From Paracyclopina nana (lineage: Eukaryota; Arthropoda; Copepoda; Cyclopoida; Cyclopettidae), in the NCBI GenBank assembly GCA_019096065.1, contig JAGUCH010000008.1:5461001-5525000 (forward strand): a stretch of 64,000 nucleotides of DNA, read 5' to 3'. Below, in pieces: positions 21,754 through 32,200 of the stretch; position 1 is the stretch's first letter; every line of letters starts with the position of its first letter. The notes beneath the pieces were generated by a model. The model had not been told where the DNA came from and did no database searches. It saw nothing but the letters and a program-made list of their open reading frames with translations. A program made the position numbers and the translations under genes.

Positions 21754-23052
21754 TCAGAACTGCCCGACAAATCCATTAATCGCCTCAGTGAATACCTTGA
21801 TGTCGCTGGGGGTCATTTCCTCCATTTTAGTCTGGAGGAGATAGTTCACACGCTCCTTATTCTTATCGACTTTGGAGCGCTTAGCGTGCAATATGTCTGG
21901 TCCATTCGTTCCTGCGCCAAAAGGGCGCCCGCGCACTACATCGGCGTACAGTCTAGGTCCTCGCCTTGGTTTTTGTTGCCAAGACTTCTCCACAAACGCG
22001 GCTAGTTTTTGGGGCCTGGCCCCGGCTGTGTACCTCACGCATTGCGGATACGTTCCAATGGCTCGATCAACAAACTGGGCTACCATGGTAGGCAGGAGTG
22101 CGGTCATATCGATCTTCACGTCCAATTTTCGTGGGGCTTGAGCCACACCATTGTTAAGGCAGGACGGCGGTCCCACATACAGTTGCAAGTACGGTGACGT
22201 CAAATCATGGAACATCCGTGGGTCCCAAAATGATGAGTCCAATGTTGGCATGATCTGAATGCAGCCTCGCTTGGTATAATGTTTGGAGACTACTACAGGG
22301 AGTTGAGCTCCACCCTGTCCACGGATTCCATGAACATAATACCCAACAGCTGTTGGGCTCTGGACGGCAGACCAACTTCTGACATTGGCCAACTTATGGA
22401 CATTCTCGTCATATTCCATCTTGTCAGGCAAATTGTAGACTGGTAGATTGTCTAGCATCGGAAATATAACAAGGAAATCGGGAATCTCCCCACCTTTACT
22501 CACTGGCTCGATAATCAATTCAATGCAGTCAAAGTTTTTCACCTTCAATGGCCTACGAGGCTCGGTCCGTTCATAGGGTTCTCCATTTATCCTAATCGTT
22601 AGGTCAAAAGGCACCTCCTTTCCAACAGTCATGACCTCTTTCGTAGCTATCTTCAACAGGCTTGCATCATAATGCTGCTGTATAGTAGCTCTGGTCCGGC
22701 TCGCCTCCCTCGCATAGGCCTGTAGACCCTCCATGTGGGGAGGCCTGATCAAATCCTCAAATGGCAATGGGTACCCCAAACTGGAGGATACCCTTTCCAA
22801 TGGGACCTCGAGGGATTTCTCTTGGTCCTGGTGGCTAGTCGTCTGATTCTGGGCTTGGTTCTCAATATTGACAGCAGGCATGTTGCGATCCATAACTGGC
22901 TCATCATCCTTTAGGAGCTCACTAACCTCTTGCTCGTTGAACTCTCCAGTCTTATCAGTCTCCATCATAGAGACCAATGCAGATTCTCCTTCCATGGATT
23001 CGGTGATCAGAGACATCCTTAGATTATCGAGGCTATTCAAGCTATCGCTCAT
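21754..23052 (-). CDS. Unknown 432-aa protein of the retroelement 3' module
   Basis: The frame is open from 23130, but a TATAAAAAG box lies inside that upstream part, so I prefer the ATG at 23052 (MSDSLNSLDNLRMSLITES), giving 432 residues. The first 100 residues are acidic and low in order; the rest looks globular, with hydrophobic strands (FDLTIRINGEPYERTEPR, FLVIFPMLDNLPVYNLPDK) and a basic C-terminal region near residues 370-410. There is no signal peptide or membrane segment. I do not recognise it. A structural (matrix- or capsid-like) or regulatory protein are both open possibilities. It is intact, so it is probably under selection in the element. Confidence 0.65.
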   Translation of the reverse strand: MSDSLNSLDNLRMSLITESMEGESALVSMMETDKTGEFNEQEVSELLKDDEPVMDRNMPAVNIENQAQNQTTSHQDQEKSLEVPLERVSSSLGYPLPFEDLIRPPHMEGLQAYAREASRTRATIQQHYDASLLKIATKEVMTVGKEVPFDLTIRINGEPYERTEPRRPLKVKNFDCIELIIEPVSKGGEIPDFLVIFPMLDNLPVYNLPDKMEYDENVHKLANVRSWSAVQSPTAVGYYVHGIRGQGGAQLPVVVSKHYTKRGCIQIMPTLDSSFWDPRMFHDLTSPYLQLYVGPPSCLNNGVAQAPRKLDVKIDMTALLPTMVAQFVDRAIGTYPQCVRYTAGARPQKLAAFVEKSWQQKPRRGPRLYADVVRGRPFGAGTNGPDILHAKRSKVDKNKERVNYLLQTKMEEMTPSDIKVFTEAINGFVGQF

Positions 23053-23083
23053 TTCCAGACTGTTGCTGTAAGGCCGTAACCTG

Positions 23084-23094
23084 CCCTTTTTATA
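23084..23094 (-). promoter_or_regulatory. TATA box before the 432-aa gene
   Basis: TATAAAAAGGG on the minus strand, about 40 bp before the ATG at 23052. It lies inside an in-frame upstream extension, which argues for the downstream start. Confidence 0.5.
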
Positions 23095-23222
23095 CGCATC
23101 TTTACAGATATGCCCCACACTCTCGGGCATTTAAATGCGTGGGTTGTCCCTTTTTAAAAAACCCAAGGTCATTTTTTGTCTAGGTAAAACAGAACAAGGT
23201 AACAGGACTTATACCACTTCCT

Positions 23223-23229
23223 TATAAGA
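23223..23229 (+). promoter_or_regulatory. TATA-like box for the plus-strand spliced gene
   Basis: TATAAGA on the plus strand, about 190 bp before the ATG at 23418. With the minus-strand box at 23084-23094 it would make the 23.1-23.4 kb interval a divergent promoter. Confidence 0.35.
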
Positions 23230-23417
23230 TGGGCGCGTGCGCACACGCTCATCGTCGAGTTGCACGGACATTTTTGACTTCCTAGGTCGTGAAACGTAGC
23301 GAGGGTGCAACAGGCAGTTGCAACTCTTAGCTTTCACTTAATGTTAATCATTCTCCCATCGGACTTCGTCCAAGCTGGTCACTTTTCTAGAGATATTCCA
23401 ATCCCAATCAACTCGCG

Positions 23418-24467
23418 ATGGTCATTTTAGCCTGGGTTTCTCTAACTCCAGAGGGCAGCTCTGCAGAGGCTCCCACGGAGGTTCCAATCCAGTCATCAAC
23501 AGTGGATCCTGCTTTTGTGGATTCTCAAAACACGGGCCCAGTAGGTCCTAATGTTGCTATTCCTGAGAGTGGCATTTCTGAAGCTGAGGGTGGACCTGGA
23601 TTTGACCCAGCTCCTGTCGATCCCTTTGAAGTGGAGGTGTTTGACCCCCGAGATTTAATGCCAGCGGTACCAAATGGTTATCGTCCCATTGCCCCTCAGA
23701 GGGACTGGATCGATGAGGTTTTCAATTATCACCGATACGGTGTAATGGGATGGATCGGTCTTGGAGCCTCCATTGGGATGGCTTTGGTAAGTTCAACCTT
23801 ATGGCTAGTTTTGCAACTATGGCCAAATTTTATTTACCACCTCTTCCTTACAGATTTTGCTTGGCATGTTGGTGTACTTCTGCGTGTGGACATCACGATG
23901 GTGCCGTAGGTTCGTGGCCACGTTTCGAGCTATTCGTACGGAGTCAGCGGCTGCCAGTGGAGCCATGCAAATGCTTCCAACAAAGGCCCCATCTGAGCAT
24001 GCAGCGGTATTTCACTGCTGTACACCAGAGGTCCGAGCTTTGCCACCAGCCCCGACTATGCGTGACCCTGATGTCCAGTCGCTCCAAATGGCAATGGCTG
24101 CCATGGACCCCTATGGGACACTACGCCGGAACCCCAGCATCATGTCAGGGTTGGCCCACATCTATGACGTCCCTAATCCCAAGGGCTGGGTAAGGACCTA
24201 TCAATTTATGAACTGTAAACAGGTTACTCATGTACTCTTTTCCATGCACCTTTTCAGGTACCTGTAACTGAAGGGTGCGGACCGCGGACTTTGAAGAGAC
24301 GATCTCGCCGGGCTCGAGCCCGAGATAACCGTCGCTTGGATTCGGCAGCAGGGTCCATTCCGGACAAAGACGAAGTCAATGAGGCTGAACCTCTCTCAAT
24401 CGCAGATGAGGACCAGGATTCAGCTGGATCAAAGGCTTCCCAAGACGTCAACAGTGATGCCAACTAA
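23418..24467 (+). CDS. Antisense spliced membrane protein of the retroelement, 304 aa (3 exons)
   Basis: Exons 23418-23786, 23854-24189 and 24258-24467 are 123, 112 and 70 codons, all phase 0, with clean gtaagt/gtaagg donors and ttacag/ttttcag acceptors. Without splicing the frames close. The first 107 residues are Pro/Glu/Asp-rich; a single membrane span runs across the first junction (GVMGWIGLGASIGMAL, continuing into the next exon with ILLGMLVYFCVW). The cytoplasmic part has a basic cluster (RRSRRARARDNRR) and an acidic end. AATAAA lies at 24769-24774. It is transcribed against gag-pol and env. I know no homologue. The introns and the intact frame suggest a genuine gene; capture from a host or viral source is possible. 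Confidence 0.68.
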
Positions 24468-24768
24468 GGATCGCCACAAACTTATTGCAAGACGAAGAAC
24501 GCTCTCTTTTCGCACGTATTTAAGCGCGTTTTCTGTAACTTTTTGCACTTTGTTCTTCTTATCGCGTGCAAATTCTCACTTTATAACTTGCATTTCCCGC
24601 ATTTTACGCAGACTTTTCCACTTTTTCGAGATCTCGCAAACTTTTCGAGGCCTCGCAGACTTTTTAAAGCTGGCTTTTTGCACTTGCACTCGTCTTGTTT
24701 TTATTTTGATCTCAAAGCTTCCAATATACTCGAGTATATACTATAGTACTTGTATTCTATATATATGT

Positions 24769-24774
24769 AATAAA
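24769..24774 (+). terminator. Poly(A) signal after the 304-aa gene
   Basis: AATAAA on the plus strand, 302 bp after the stop codon at 24467. Confidence 0.5.
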
Positions 24775-24949
24775 GAATTCGAATTCAAGTGGGGTAGTAG
24801 GTATTAGCGAAGCCGTTACCTTCATCTAACAGCGCTTCCAGACTTCACGTAGAGGAGCATAATAAAAAGAGGCTTTTTCACGTAAAATTTGGCCGATTTC
24901 AGACCGGATTTGTCTGGTAGCGCGCCTTGTTTACTAAAAAGTTCAAAAC

Positions 24950-25489
24950 ATGGCGGGCTTCCTTCACGGTTTGTTCGTAAGTTTTTATTTCGAATCGAAT
25001 CCGTTGAATCCTTTCGTAAAACTGTATCTTTTCATTGGGAATGTAGAATCCTTCAACCACAACAGTGGCCCCCGCCACTGAGGCTCCCGTAGGGGCGCCC
25101 CCCGCGGCCGAGTCCGCGGCGGGGTGGCCCCAGCCACCTGCGGCCCCGCCCGCAGCCCCTTTGGGCAACGAGGAGTGCCCTCCCTGCCCCGTTCAGGGCT
25201 TCGTAAGTGCATTATTCGTTATCTATTTGGTCAAAGCTCGAAAGCTCGACTTTTTCTCGTATTGCAGGCCGAAGAGATCCTCTAGGGCGTGGCCCTGAAC
25301 GTGGCAGGGGCGGCCACCTATTATTTGGTGGCCCTGCCCGCCCTTGCCTGGGTCCACCGGGCCAGGCCAAGGGGCCTTTACCGGCTCGTAAGCCGGCTCT
25401 GGGACGAGCCCCAGGACCTGCCCAGGGTCTCGGCCTGGGTCCTCCACCTGTTTGTGGGGGAGGAGGACCCTCTCGAGGGAGTCGTCTAG
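24950..25489 (+). CDS. GC-rich antisense small membrane protein, about 128 aa (3 exons)
   Basis: Proposed exons: 24950-24976 (MAGFLHGLF), 25047-25202 and 25286-25489, all phase 0. Exon 2 is Pro/Ala-rich; exon 3 begins with a hydrophobic span (GVALNVAGAATYYLVALPAL) followed by an Arg-rich tail. Codon third positions are strongly G/C, unlike every neighbour. The third exon has two possible acceptors: gcag at 25267, which leads to a stop after five codons, and ctctag at 25285, which keeps the frame open. AATAAA is at 25653-25658. The layout (Pro-rich outside, one span, basic inside) repeats that of the gene at 23418. The nine-codon first exon is the weakest part of the model. Function unknown. 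Confidence 0.5.
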
Positions 25490-25652
25490 TAAGTCTAACT
25501 TATTCACTTAAGCTATCACAGCTTCACTATATTCATTCTTATCTTTTGCAGAAATCGTCTCGTTATCGGTAGGCCACCGCACCGGCCAGGGCTGGCCCCA
25601 ACGTGGCCCAAGGCCAGCCCGCCCCCACCAGCCAGGAGGCCTCCCAAACGGG

Positions 25653-25658
25653 AATAAA
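25653..25658 (+). terminator. Poly(A) signal after the GC-rich gene
   Basis: AATAAA on the plus strand 164 bp after the stop. A possible 3' UTR intron runs from 25489 to 25551 (gtaagt to tttgcag). Confidence 0.5.
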
Positions 25659-25902
25659 AGTCCACGTGCATAGTACTTTTTGTGTCTACTGTGTTTGTCG
25701 CAACTCATTTCGCGTTTACCTCAGTGGATAGCTCAGCCTCATCTCGCATAGGAAGCCCAGCAACTTTTCAGTCGAGTTCAGCAGTCCATTAACTTAGTCG
25801 AGCACTTTTAAGTCCAATTGTTTACATTACATGGCAAAACGGACCATAGACCATATCTCAGGTGTTGGGAATTGCATTTAAATTGCATAATTACTCATTA
25901 GC

Positions 25903-25926
25903 GGCCCAAATCCACAGATTTGGGCC
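25903..25926. other. Perfect hairpin
   Basis: GGCCCAAATC, loop CACA, GATTTGGGCC: a 10-bp perfect stem in a noncoding part of the element. It could fold in RNA of either strand. Confidence 0.6.
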
Positions 25927-25939
25927 TGTAAATAGGCTA

Positions 25940-27072
25940 GCATTCCAGCTCGACCTTGACGGCCTTGACACTGCAAACGATGCTTCAATGTTCAAGAAAA
26001 GCGTTTACTATAGCCCTGCATTCCAGCTCGGGCTTGGTGCATCACTATTATTTGAGTGTCTGCGAATACTACTGGCTGAGCTTTGGTGCTTATGGGGTAC
26101 CAATGCTAATTAGCAGCATTTTTTCCATTGACATTCCGGCTCGGCCTTGATGCAAGGGAAATTGTCCCGCATTCCAGCTAGGCCTTGAAGGTGGCTTGGG
26201 ATTCGTATCATCCCTACAGGACTGGAAAACCGGCCGTATGTCATTGCACATAGCAAAAGCAAGCTCAAGCACTAGGCAATGGCACAATAATTCTTTTCCA
26301 TATTGGGCTAAAAAACGTGTATTTTTCATTTTCTCACATGTCAGTCTACAATTTGTGCTGACCTAGCTTGTTTTGCTAATGCTGTGTTTAGCGTAACTCA
26401 AATTCTCCACTAAAAAAGAGGGGAGTCATGTGGCTGCTGCAAGACAGCCATATTTCAGCACTTATTTTATTTAACAATATGCCTAATCTTAGTGCACTTT
26501 GAACCTTTTCGTCTGTTGGTCCATCTGGCGATCATTAGCGGTATCATTATAACATTAGTCATTTTCATTCTCTTGACTTTTATGCAACGTTTTATTTTAT
26601 TCCTTGTACCCGCATAATAAGTCCCGGAATTTGAGTCACCACTCGAGCCGAGTATGGCCATTTTTGAGTTTAGTTAGGTTCAAAAACCTTCCCAGGTGAA
26701 TTGTAGGTGCACCGGCGGTTCCAATCTTCATTGTTCGTTTTAGCCTTGGGCAAAACGTTTTTGGTTCGTGGTTAGGCGCATGGTGGCGCCACCATTCTAC
26801 ATCTCCCAGCGAAGCCGCTCAAACTGGATTTTTCTAGTGTGGGAGCGTCTCTGGATTTTTGTTCCATAACAGCTTTTTGCCCCCCTTGGAGTCGGGTATC
26901 TGTTCGACAAAAGCTGGCTCAGCGTCTTTGCGCAATGCAACTCACATTTCAGTCTATCTTGCTCAAATGTTTTTTGTCTAGCCATTTCGAACAGACTCAT
27001 AGATTATGTTTTATCTGTTATCACTGACTTGCATAGCTATTATAGCTCTGCATTCCAGCTCGGTCTTGATGC
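25940..27072 (+). repeat. Five dispersed copies of a 23-bp motif
   Basis: Copies at 25940-25962, 26018-26040, 26131-26153, 26169-26191 and 27050-27072 follow the pattern GCATTCCAGCTCGGCCTTGATGC with one to four changes each. Copies two and five also share their left flank (tagcnctgc). Spacing is irregular, so this is not a simple tandem array. Confidence 0.7.
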
Positions 27073-27345
27073 GTGCATCAAGTTCGGGTGCTCATAACCG
27101 AAGTTAATTTAAAAGATTGAGGTTATCAGCACCGATCTTTTCAGCTAATTTCGGTTAGCACTAATAATAATATATGAAGCAGGTTTTGCGACATTTATGT
27201 GCTAGCGTTCAGATTTATAGGTTCACGGCAGTTTGCCATTTCCAGTTTTATCTAGAAATTTTGTTTACAATACTTTCTCAGAGCACGAGGGCGCTCAAAT
27301 TTTGTGAAATTTTGTGGGGCGCAGGCTGCATTTCCTGCGGCTACG

Positions 27346-27528
27346 TATATATACTCCCCCCCTCCACAATTTTCTGCATTTTGTGGGAACTGCAGTGAGC
27401 AGTCACACAAAATTCAGGTAAGTATGTTTTCGAATCTTAAACTATAAAAGATCTGAGCGGCTAGGCTAATTTTATTCAATTTTATTTAAACGATGGCGCC
27501 CGTGGGCACCATCCATGATATCAATAAA
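27346..27528 (+). promoter_or_regulatory. Possible short transcription unit (TATA, donor, poly(A) signal)
   Basis: TATATATA at 27346-27353, a consensus donor CAG/gtaagt at 27417-27418, a possible acceptor ending at about 27464 and AATAAA at 27523-27528 lie in order on the plus strand. The only frame, from ATG at 27493, has about 31 codons. A noncoding RNA is as likely as a peptide. Confidence 0.3.
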
Positions 27529-27807
27529 CTAAATCGTGCCATAGTAGGAAGAGAAACGCGGCACATATTGAACTTTATTTTCATTTAGAATTACAATTTC
27601 GTTTGTCACACATAGACTGTTGGGCAAATGAAATGTAAAATGGTATTTTATGGGGAAACACTTGTTCACCTCCAAGATACCCCAGTTGTATCCAAAGCTG
27701 ATGAGTTCACCAGCATATAGGTTTTTTGTTGTCTTTAGTAGCCACAAAGGAGCGGCCCATTCCAATAGAGAGTGGGTCCCCACATTTTGTTGAGGCAAGA
27801 AGACCAT
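27529..27807 (-). CDS. Small unknown ORF, 92 aa
   Basis: An uninterrupted 92-codon frame starts MVFLPQQNVGTHSLLEWAAP. Its middle (YAGELISFGYNWG) recalls the end of a SET domain, but only faintly. Two AATAAA signals on the same strand lie 43-58 bp beyond the stop (27471-27476, 27481-27486), which favours a real gene. No TATA box is assigned. It may be an exon of a larger gene. Confidence 0.35.
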   Translation of the reverse strand: MVFLPQQNVGTHSLLEWAAPLWLLKTTKNLYAGELISFGYNWGILEVNKCFPIKYHFTFHLPNSLCVTNEIVILNENKVQYVPRFSSYYGTI

Positions 27808-28792
27808 AGTTTGGGCTGATTATTCGCCCAGGCACAAAGCTGTACTTAGTATTTCAAGATCCCTTCTTTAGGGAGATGAATCCCATTTTTGTACAGATTT
27901 CCATGTTCCATCCTACTCAAAGTCCGGAGGCGCCACGACCAGGCCTGCAGTTCGAACCAGGTCATGGTCGAGACACTCTGATATTATAGGCACAGTAGTC
28001 GCTACACCCGAGTTTTTATTTCGTGGCATGTACTACTATGATATTGCTATCATTTCCATGACTGAACAGTTTTACTTCATAGTCATTTTTTATCAATGCT
28101 CATTCCTCATGTCGGAGGGTGGGCATTTTTTCTAAGTTCTTCTGAGATTTATTCAAGATCTTTCCAAGATTTTATATATATAATGTGCCAACACAAGTCT
28201 CCTCACGTATTGTGAGGTTTTATTGTGTCCCACTTGCACAGTGCCTTGTGCCAACTATTGCTGTACTTAAAGTACGTGTGTCCCAGTAACTATCAACTCA
28301 CGCGGGGCGTGGAGTGGATAGTGGTTCCATTTGGACATAGCTCAGTGGAGCTTTAACCATAGTTTTCAAAACATAACTATTCAGATGGGACATTTGCCCC
28401 TCTGGTATTACGCCCATCTGCAACTTCCCTCTTGCATGGCGTGTTTATAGTACTTTACTTTAAATAACAGTCAGACTTTATCCAGGCCAATCGGCCCATT
28501 GAAGCCTTAGTAGGGCTAAGTTTTGATTAGTGCGAAGCCCTAAGGTTGAAGTAATATAATGTCCTTGTCCTCTACGGAGGGGTAATATAATGCGTAGAGT
28601 TTATATCCATGTTCCTTGCTTTCGTACAAAGCATTTTAACTTTATTAAAAACTATTGTAAGCCTATCCCCCTTCTATAGTAGTATGGGGCATGCACGCTT
28701 AAGTACTTAAGTACCGAGCAAAGCTCAATTTGTATCGGTATTCGTCAGGAAACAGGACAAATGTATTTGTCCCATCAGTATTGTACGAGTTA
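27808..28792. other. Noncoding part of the retroelement 3' module
   Basis: No coding frame recognised. Contains a 14-bp palindrome CTTAAGTACTTAAG at 28698-28711 and two nearby copies of gtaatataatg around 28550-28590. Confidence 0.45.
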
Positions 28793-29068
28793 CTAATACA
28801 AACTTCGTTTTATTTTGTCAAAGCAAGCGAGGTTTGTATTGTTGTTGGATTGAACAAGCCCTCGAGGAAGGCCAAGTTCAATGCTTGAGTAGCATTTAAC
28901 CTTTTCTTTTTTGTACATATTCTTAGCATTGCTAACGGACTGCAAAGGTGCATGTCTCGTTAGTAGTTTTCTTGCTGTCAATGTAATGTTCAGCAACTTA
29001 TCATTACCTTTATTCATATTGTACCTTACTGGCGGGCATGCGAAGAGACATTGCCCGTTAGTATCCAT
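28793..29068 (-). CDS. Small unknown ORF after pol, 91 aa
   Basis: A 91-codon frame begins MDTNGQCLFACPPVRYNMNK, 184 bp downstream of the pol stop on the same strand. It contains four cysteines and is basic. No family recognised and no own promoter seen. It could be chance in AT-rich sequence. Confidence 0.25.
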   Translation of the reverse strand: MDTNGQCLFACPPVRYNMNKGNDKLLNITLTARKLLTRHAPLQSVSNAKNMYKKEKVKCYSSIELGLPRGLVQSNNNTNLACFDKIKRSLY

Positions 29069-29251
29069 TTCTATGATCTTTTTGGCAAGCGGACAAATTC
29101 AAGTCCGCAATTGACATTTTGCATTAACATACTTTTGGGTGCGCTTGATTGGTAAAACGGTGCGCCCATATTGGACTGACAAAGTAAAGGTAGTGACCCC
29201 ATAAAATATGGGCACTACGATTACCGTCATCACGTCCTTTCTTACGAATCT

Positions 29252-32200
29252 CTATTTAAACTTCTTAAAAGCTAGCTTGTATAGTTCATCATAGGTGAGA
29301 CGCAGCCGCTTCATTTCATTTATGTTGCTATCATCTTGGTGATCCATGCCAGTCGCTTTAAGAAACTGAATATAATCAGGGACTGCAGCCATGTTTTTAT
29401 TCAGTTTCCAATTAGGAATTACCTCTTCTAGTAACTCTCTCTCTTTTTGGTCAGGCCTTTCTTTCGTATTTGTAAATCTAACACGGGCGAATTCCTTGTC
29501 CTCCCGATCTAAAGGAGCTATTCGTGGAACATTAGGAAAGTATTTTTGTTCTTTACCAGCTTTGCTTTTCTCTTTCCCATACTTTCTTATGCCCGCCAAC
29601 TCCCTATAATCTACAGTTCCCTTTCTCTCCCGCAGTTGTCGTCTGGGAAGGATCCGTATTGGAGTGGGCTCACTAATTCCGGGATCAACTGCTGGTTGAG
29701 CAGCGGCCGAAGCCTCTGGTTCATTTGGTCCAGCAAATGGTGTGGCTGCCGAGCCACTCGGTTGGTCCGAGGATGCCACAGGGTTCGTGTCTGGAGGCTG
29801 TTGAACAGCCTGAGGAGGACTTGTATCCTGTTCAACTGTCAAAGCTACTTCCGGATGAGTCAATGCTTCCGGAGGAACAGGCTGAGCAATCGCAGGAGAA
29901 CTTGCAGGTACGTGGTTTTTATTATACTCCCGAAACCCTGCCATGGTGCGATAGTTAACGTTTTTTCTCCTCCTTAGGTTATGAGGGAGAAAACGTAGTG
30001 GAGACAACTTTTCTAGTTCATACGGAGCTCGTACGGCGACCTCAGGTGGATCCTGAGTACCAGGTTGTGGAACCACTGGGCTGACTTGCCTGACAGTGGG
30101 GTGTGTAACCTCAGGGGTAGCTGGATGAGCAAACTGCACCTTTTCGGGCGTATACGGGACACCTACAGGTGTATCTCCTGCCGAGGAGTGCTCAAGCACG
30201 TCAGTGTTTGGCACAATTTGCGTTACTCCCGCATTAGGTAACTCACTATTACTTGGTTGCAAGTCAGGTTTTCTTACTGGACTTTTCATTACAGTATACC
30301 GAACTTGAGGCTCCCCTTCTTCGGCTCCATAAATCTCTGGTTTCGGGGCACTGGGCCCTTCCATAGGATTATCAATTGGTGGAGAAGGAGGCCTTTTGCG
30401 CGGGGACAGCTCTAATTGCCGTCGTACGATATCGATGGCACTGCGTACTGCTTTCTGTATATTCTTAGACAATGGTGTACGGCGAAGGTGTTTCTTTGCC
30501 GTGAAATACACACTTGTTGTATCATCACTGTCACTACTTCCATTGTCATCCTCTTGTGCATTTCCACCAAATGGTTCAGTAGGAATTGATAGTTGCATGC
30601 CTTCTAGGCCAGCAGATAATGATTCGAGGTCAATGTCAAATTTAGAAGGTACAATGAGGGAGGCTGCTTTTTCAACTACCTCCTCTATATTGTCATTGTC
30701 CTTATTAGGAGTTTCGGATATACTTTGGTCTGGCGTATGGTACCTCTCTGGACTTTCAGGTATAGCTGGCTCATGTTGGTCACGATATTGGCCACGAAAG
30801 GCCCATTTTACAGGGCTGAGTCCTGCAAGTGTCCCTTCACTCACGTTCGAGTGATCAGGAGTACTAATATGATCAGGTTTAACACTTGGCAGATTTGGAT
30901 ATAATCGTTCTTGTTGGGCCATTTCAGCAAAGGTAGGAGGGCCACGTTGGCTTAAGGCCAGCATGTCCTCATAAAATGCCTCATTAGGCCCTGTATTTGC
31001 ACTTAGTGCAATTGCTCGTTCAATAAAATCATCCGTATCAGTGTCTGACAAAGATTCACTTGCTTCTTTGCGGACAAAATTTTTATCAGCATTGTTAGCT
31101 AGGTAGTTATCCTCTAACTTCTTACGATCATATTGTTCCCATTGCTTTTGTACGAGTTGCTTGTTTTCCTCTTGTATTCGCAAAATATCCGAGGGTTTAA
31201 ACAAGCTTGCAGCCTTTTGCATGAGAATAGAGCCAGAGCGCTTATAGGTTTGGTGAATTGCACTTGGCTCAGTGTCCGTTGCTGATGACTGTGATATTAA
31301 TGAACTTTGCGAGGCCACTATACTGGAGGCCTTAGTGCGATTCCGCAGACTATATTCATGACTTTCAGGGGCTGCCCCTTCAAGAAATTCAATAACCTCA
31401 TTTCTGGCTTTCTTACGCAATATTTCTTCCGGAGTGTAAGGTCGTTTCAGGAGGTTGGACAATTTCTCCGGAAGGAATCTATACAATTCGTGGAATCGAT
31501 AAAGCTTAACATGATCTAGGCTTACTTCGCGAGTAAGCCCATCATAAAGGTATGGCTTTACAGTCACAGTCGAATGCTGTCCAATGTCAATAACTTCAAA
31601 CAAATCATCCATAAATTTATACCGTTGTTTATTTATGGGGTGTTTTATAACTAACACTAATGATCCAATCTCTGGTTTAAAGGAAGGCCTTTCTGTAGCC
31701 TTCATTTTTTCTAAGTGGAACTGTTCTTCGAGATCATATTCACGCATGTGTTGACGCCATTCAGCTTTATGAATTTTGTCCTCGCTTTCACTAAGTATTT
31801 CAAATACATCCCGTCCTAAATGATAGGTCGGCATTTTATCAAAGAATAATGAAAAAGGTGTGGGAGTAATCTTCACCCCTTTATCATCTGTATATGCCAA
31901 ATAAGTGAGAGGGCGGTTATTTATTGCGTAAATAGAAGTCTTAAACACATCGCATAACCTCATATTGTATGAGTTAGAGTTTAGGACTAATGCACTCCTT
32001 ATTATTCGTATAGCATTTTCAGCGTAAGCGTTCGAATGCTTGTATGGCGATAAAGTTCGATAATGACATAACTCCTTAATTTTATAACGATCAACAAGGC
32101 GTTGGAGGGCCTTATTAGTCGTTAGCTGGGCACCATTATCTGCAAGTAATGTTTTTGGCACCCCAAACAAAGAAATTACTTCTTCCATAGCATTCGCTAC

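Larger units (their letters stand above)
25659..27345. other. Long noncoding stretch of the retroelement 3' module
   Basis: No credible coding frame. It holds a perfect hairpin at 25903-25926 (10-bp stem, loop CACA) and five dispersed copies of a 23-bp word, at 25940, 26018, 26131, 26169 and 27050. Confidence 0.55.

Noticed and set aside
23053-23130. Upstream start of the 432-aa gene (26 extra residues)
   Set aside because: The TATAAAAAG box lies inside this extension, so it is probably promoter rather than coding.
27529-27807. SET-domain fragment
   Set aside because: Only a short GELISFGYN-like stretch agrees; the conserved SET core and cysteines are missing, so it is listed as unknown.
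27935-27985. tRNA-like TTCGAA loop
   Set aside because: The arms do not form a proper T stem, and no D or anticodon arm fits at the right distances on either strand.
28335-28420. tRNA D-arm-like word tagctcagtgg
   Set aside because: No matching T arm or acceptor stem follows.
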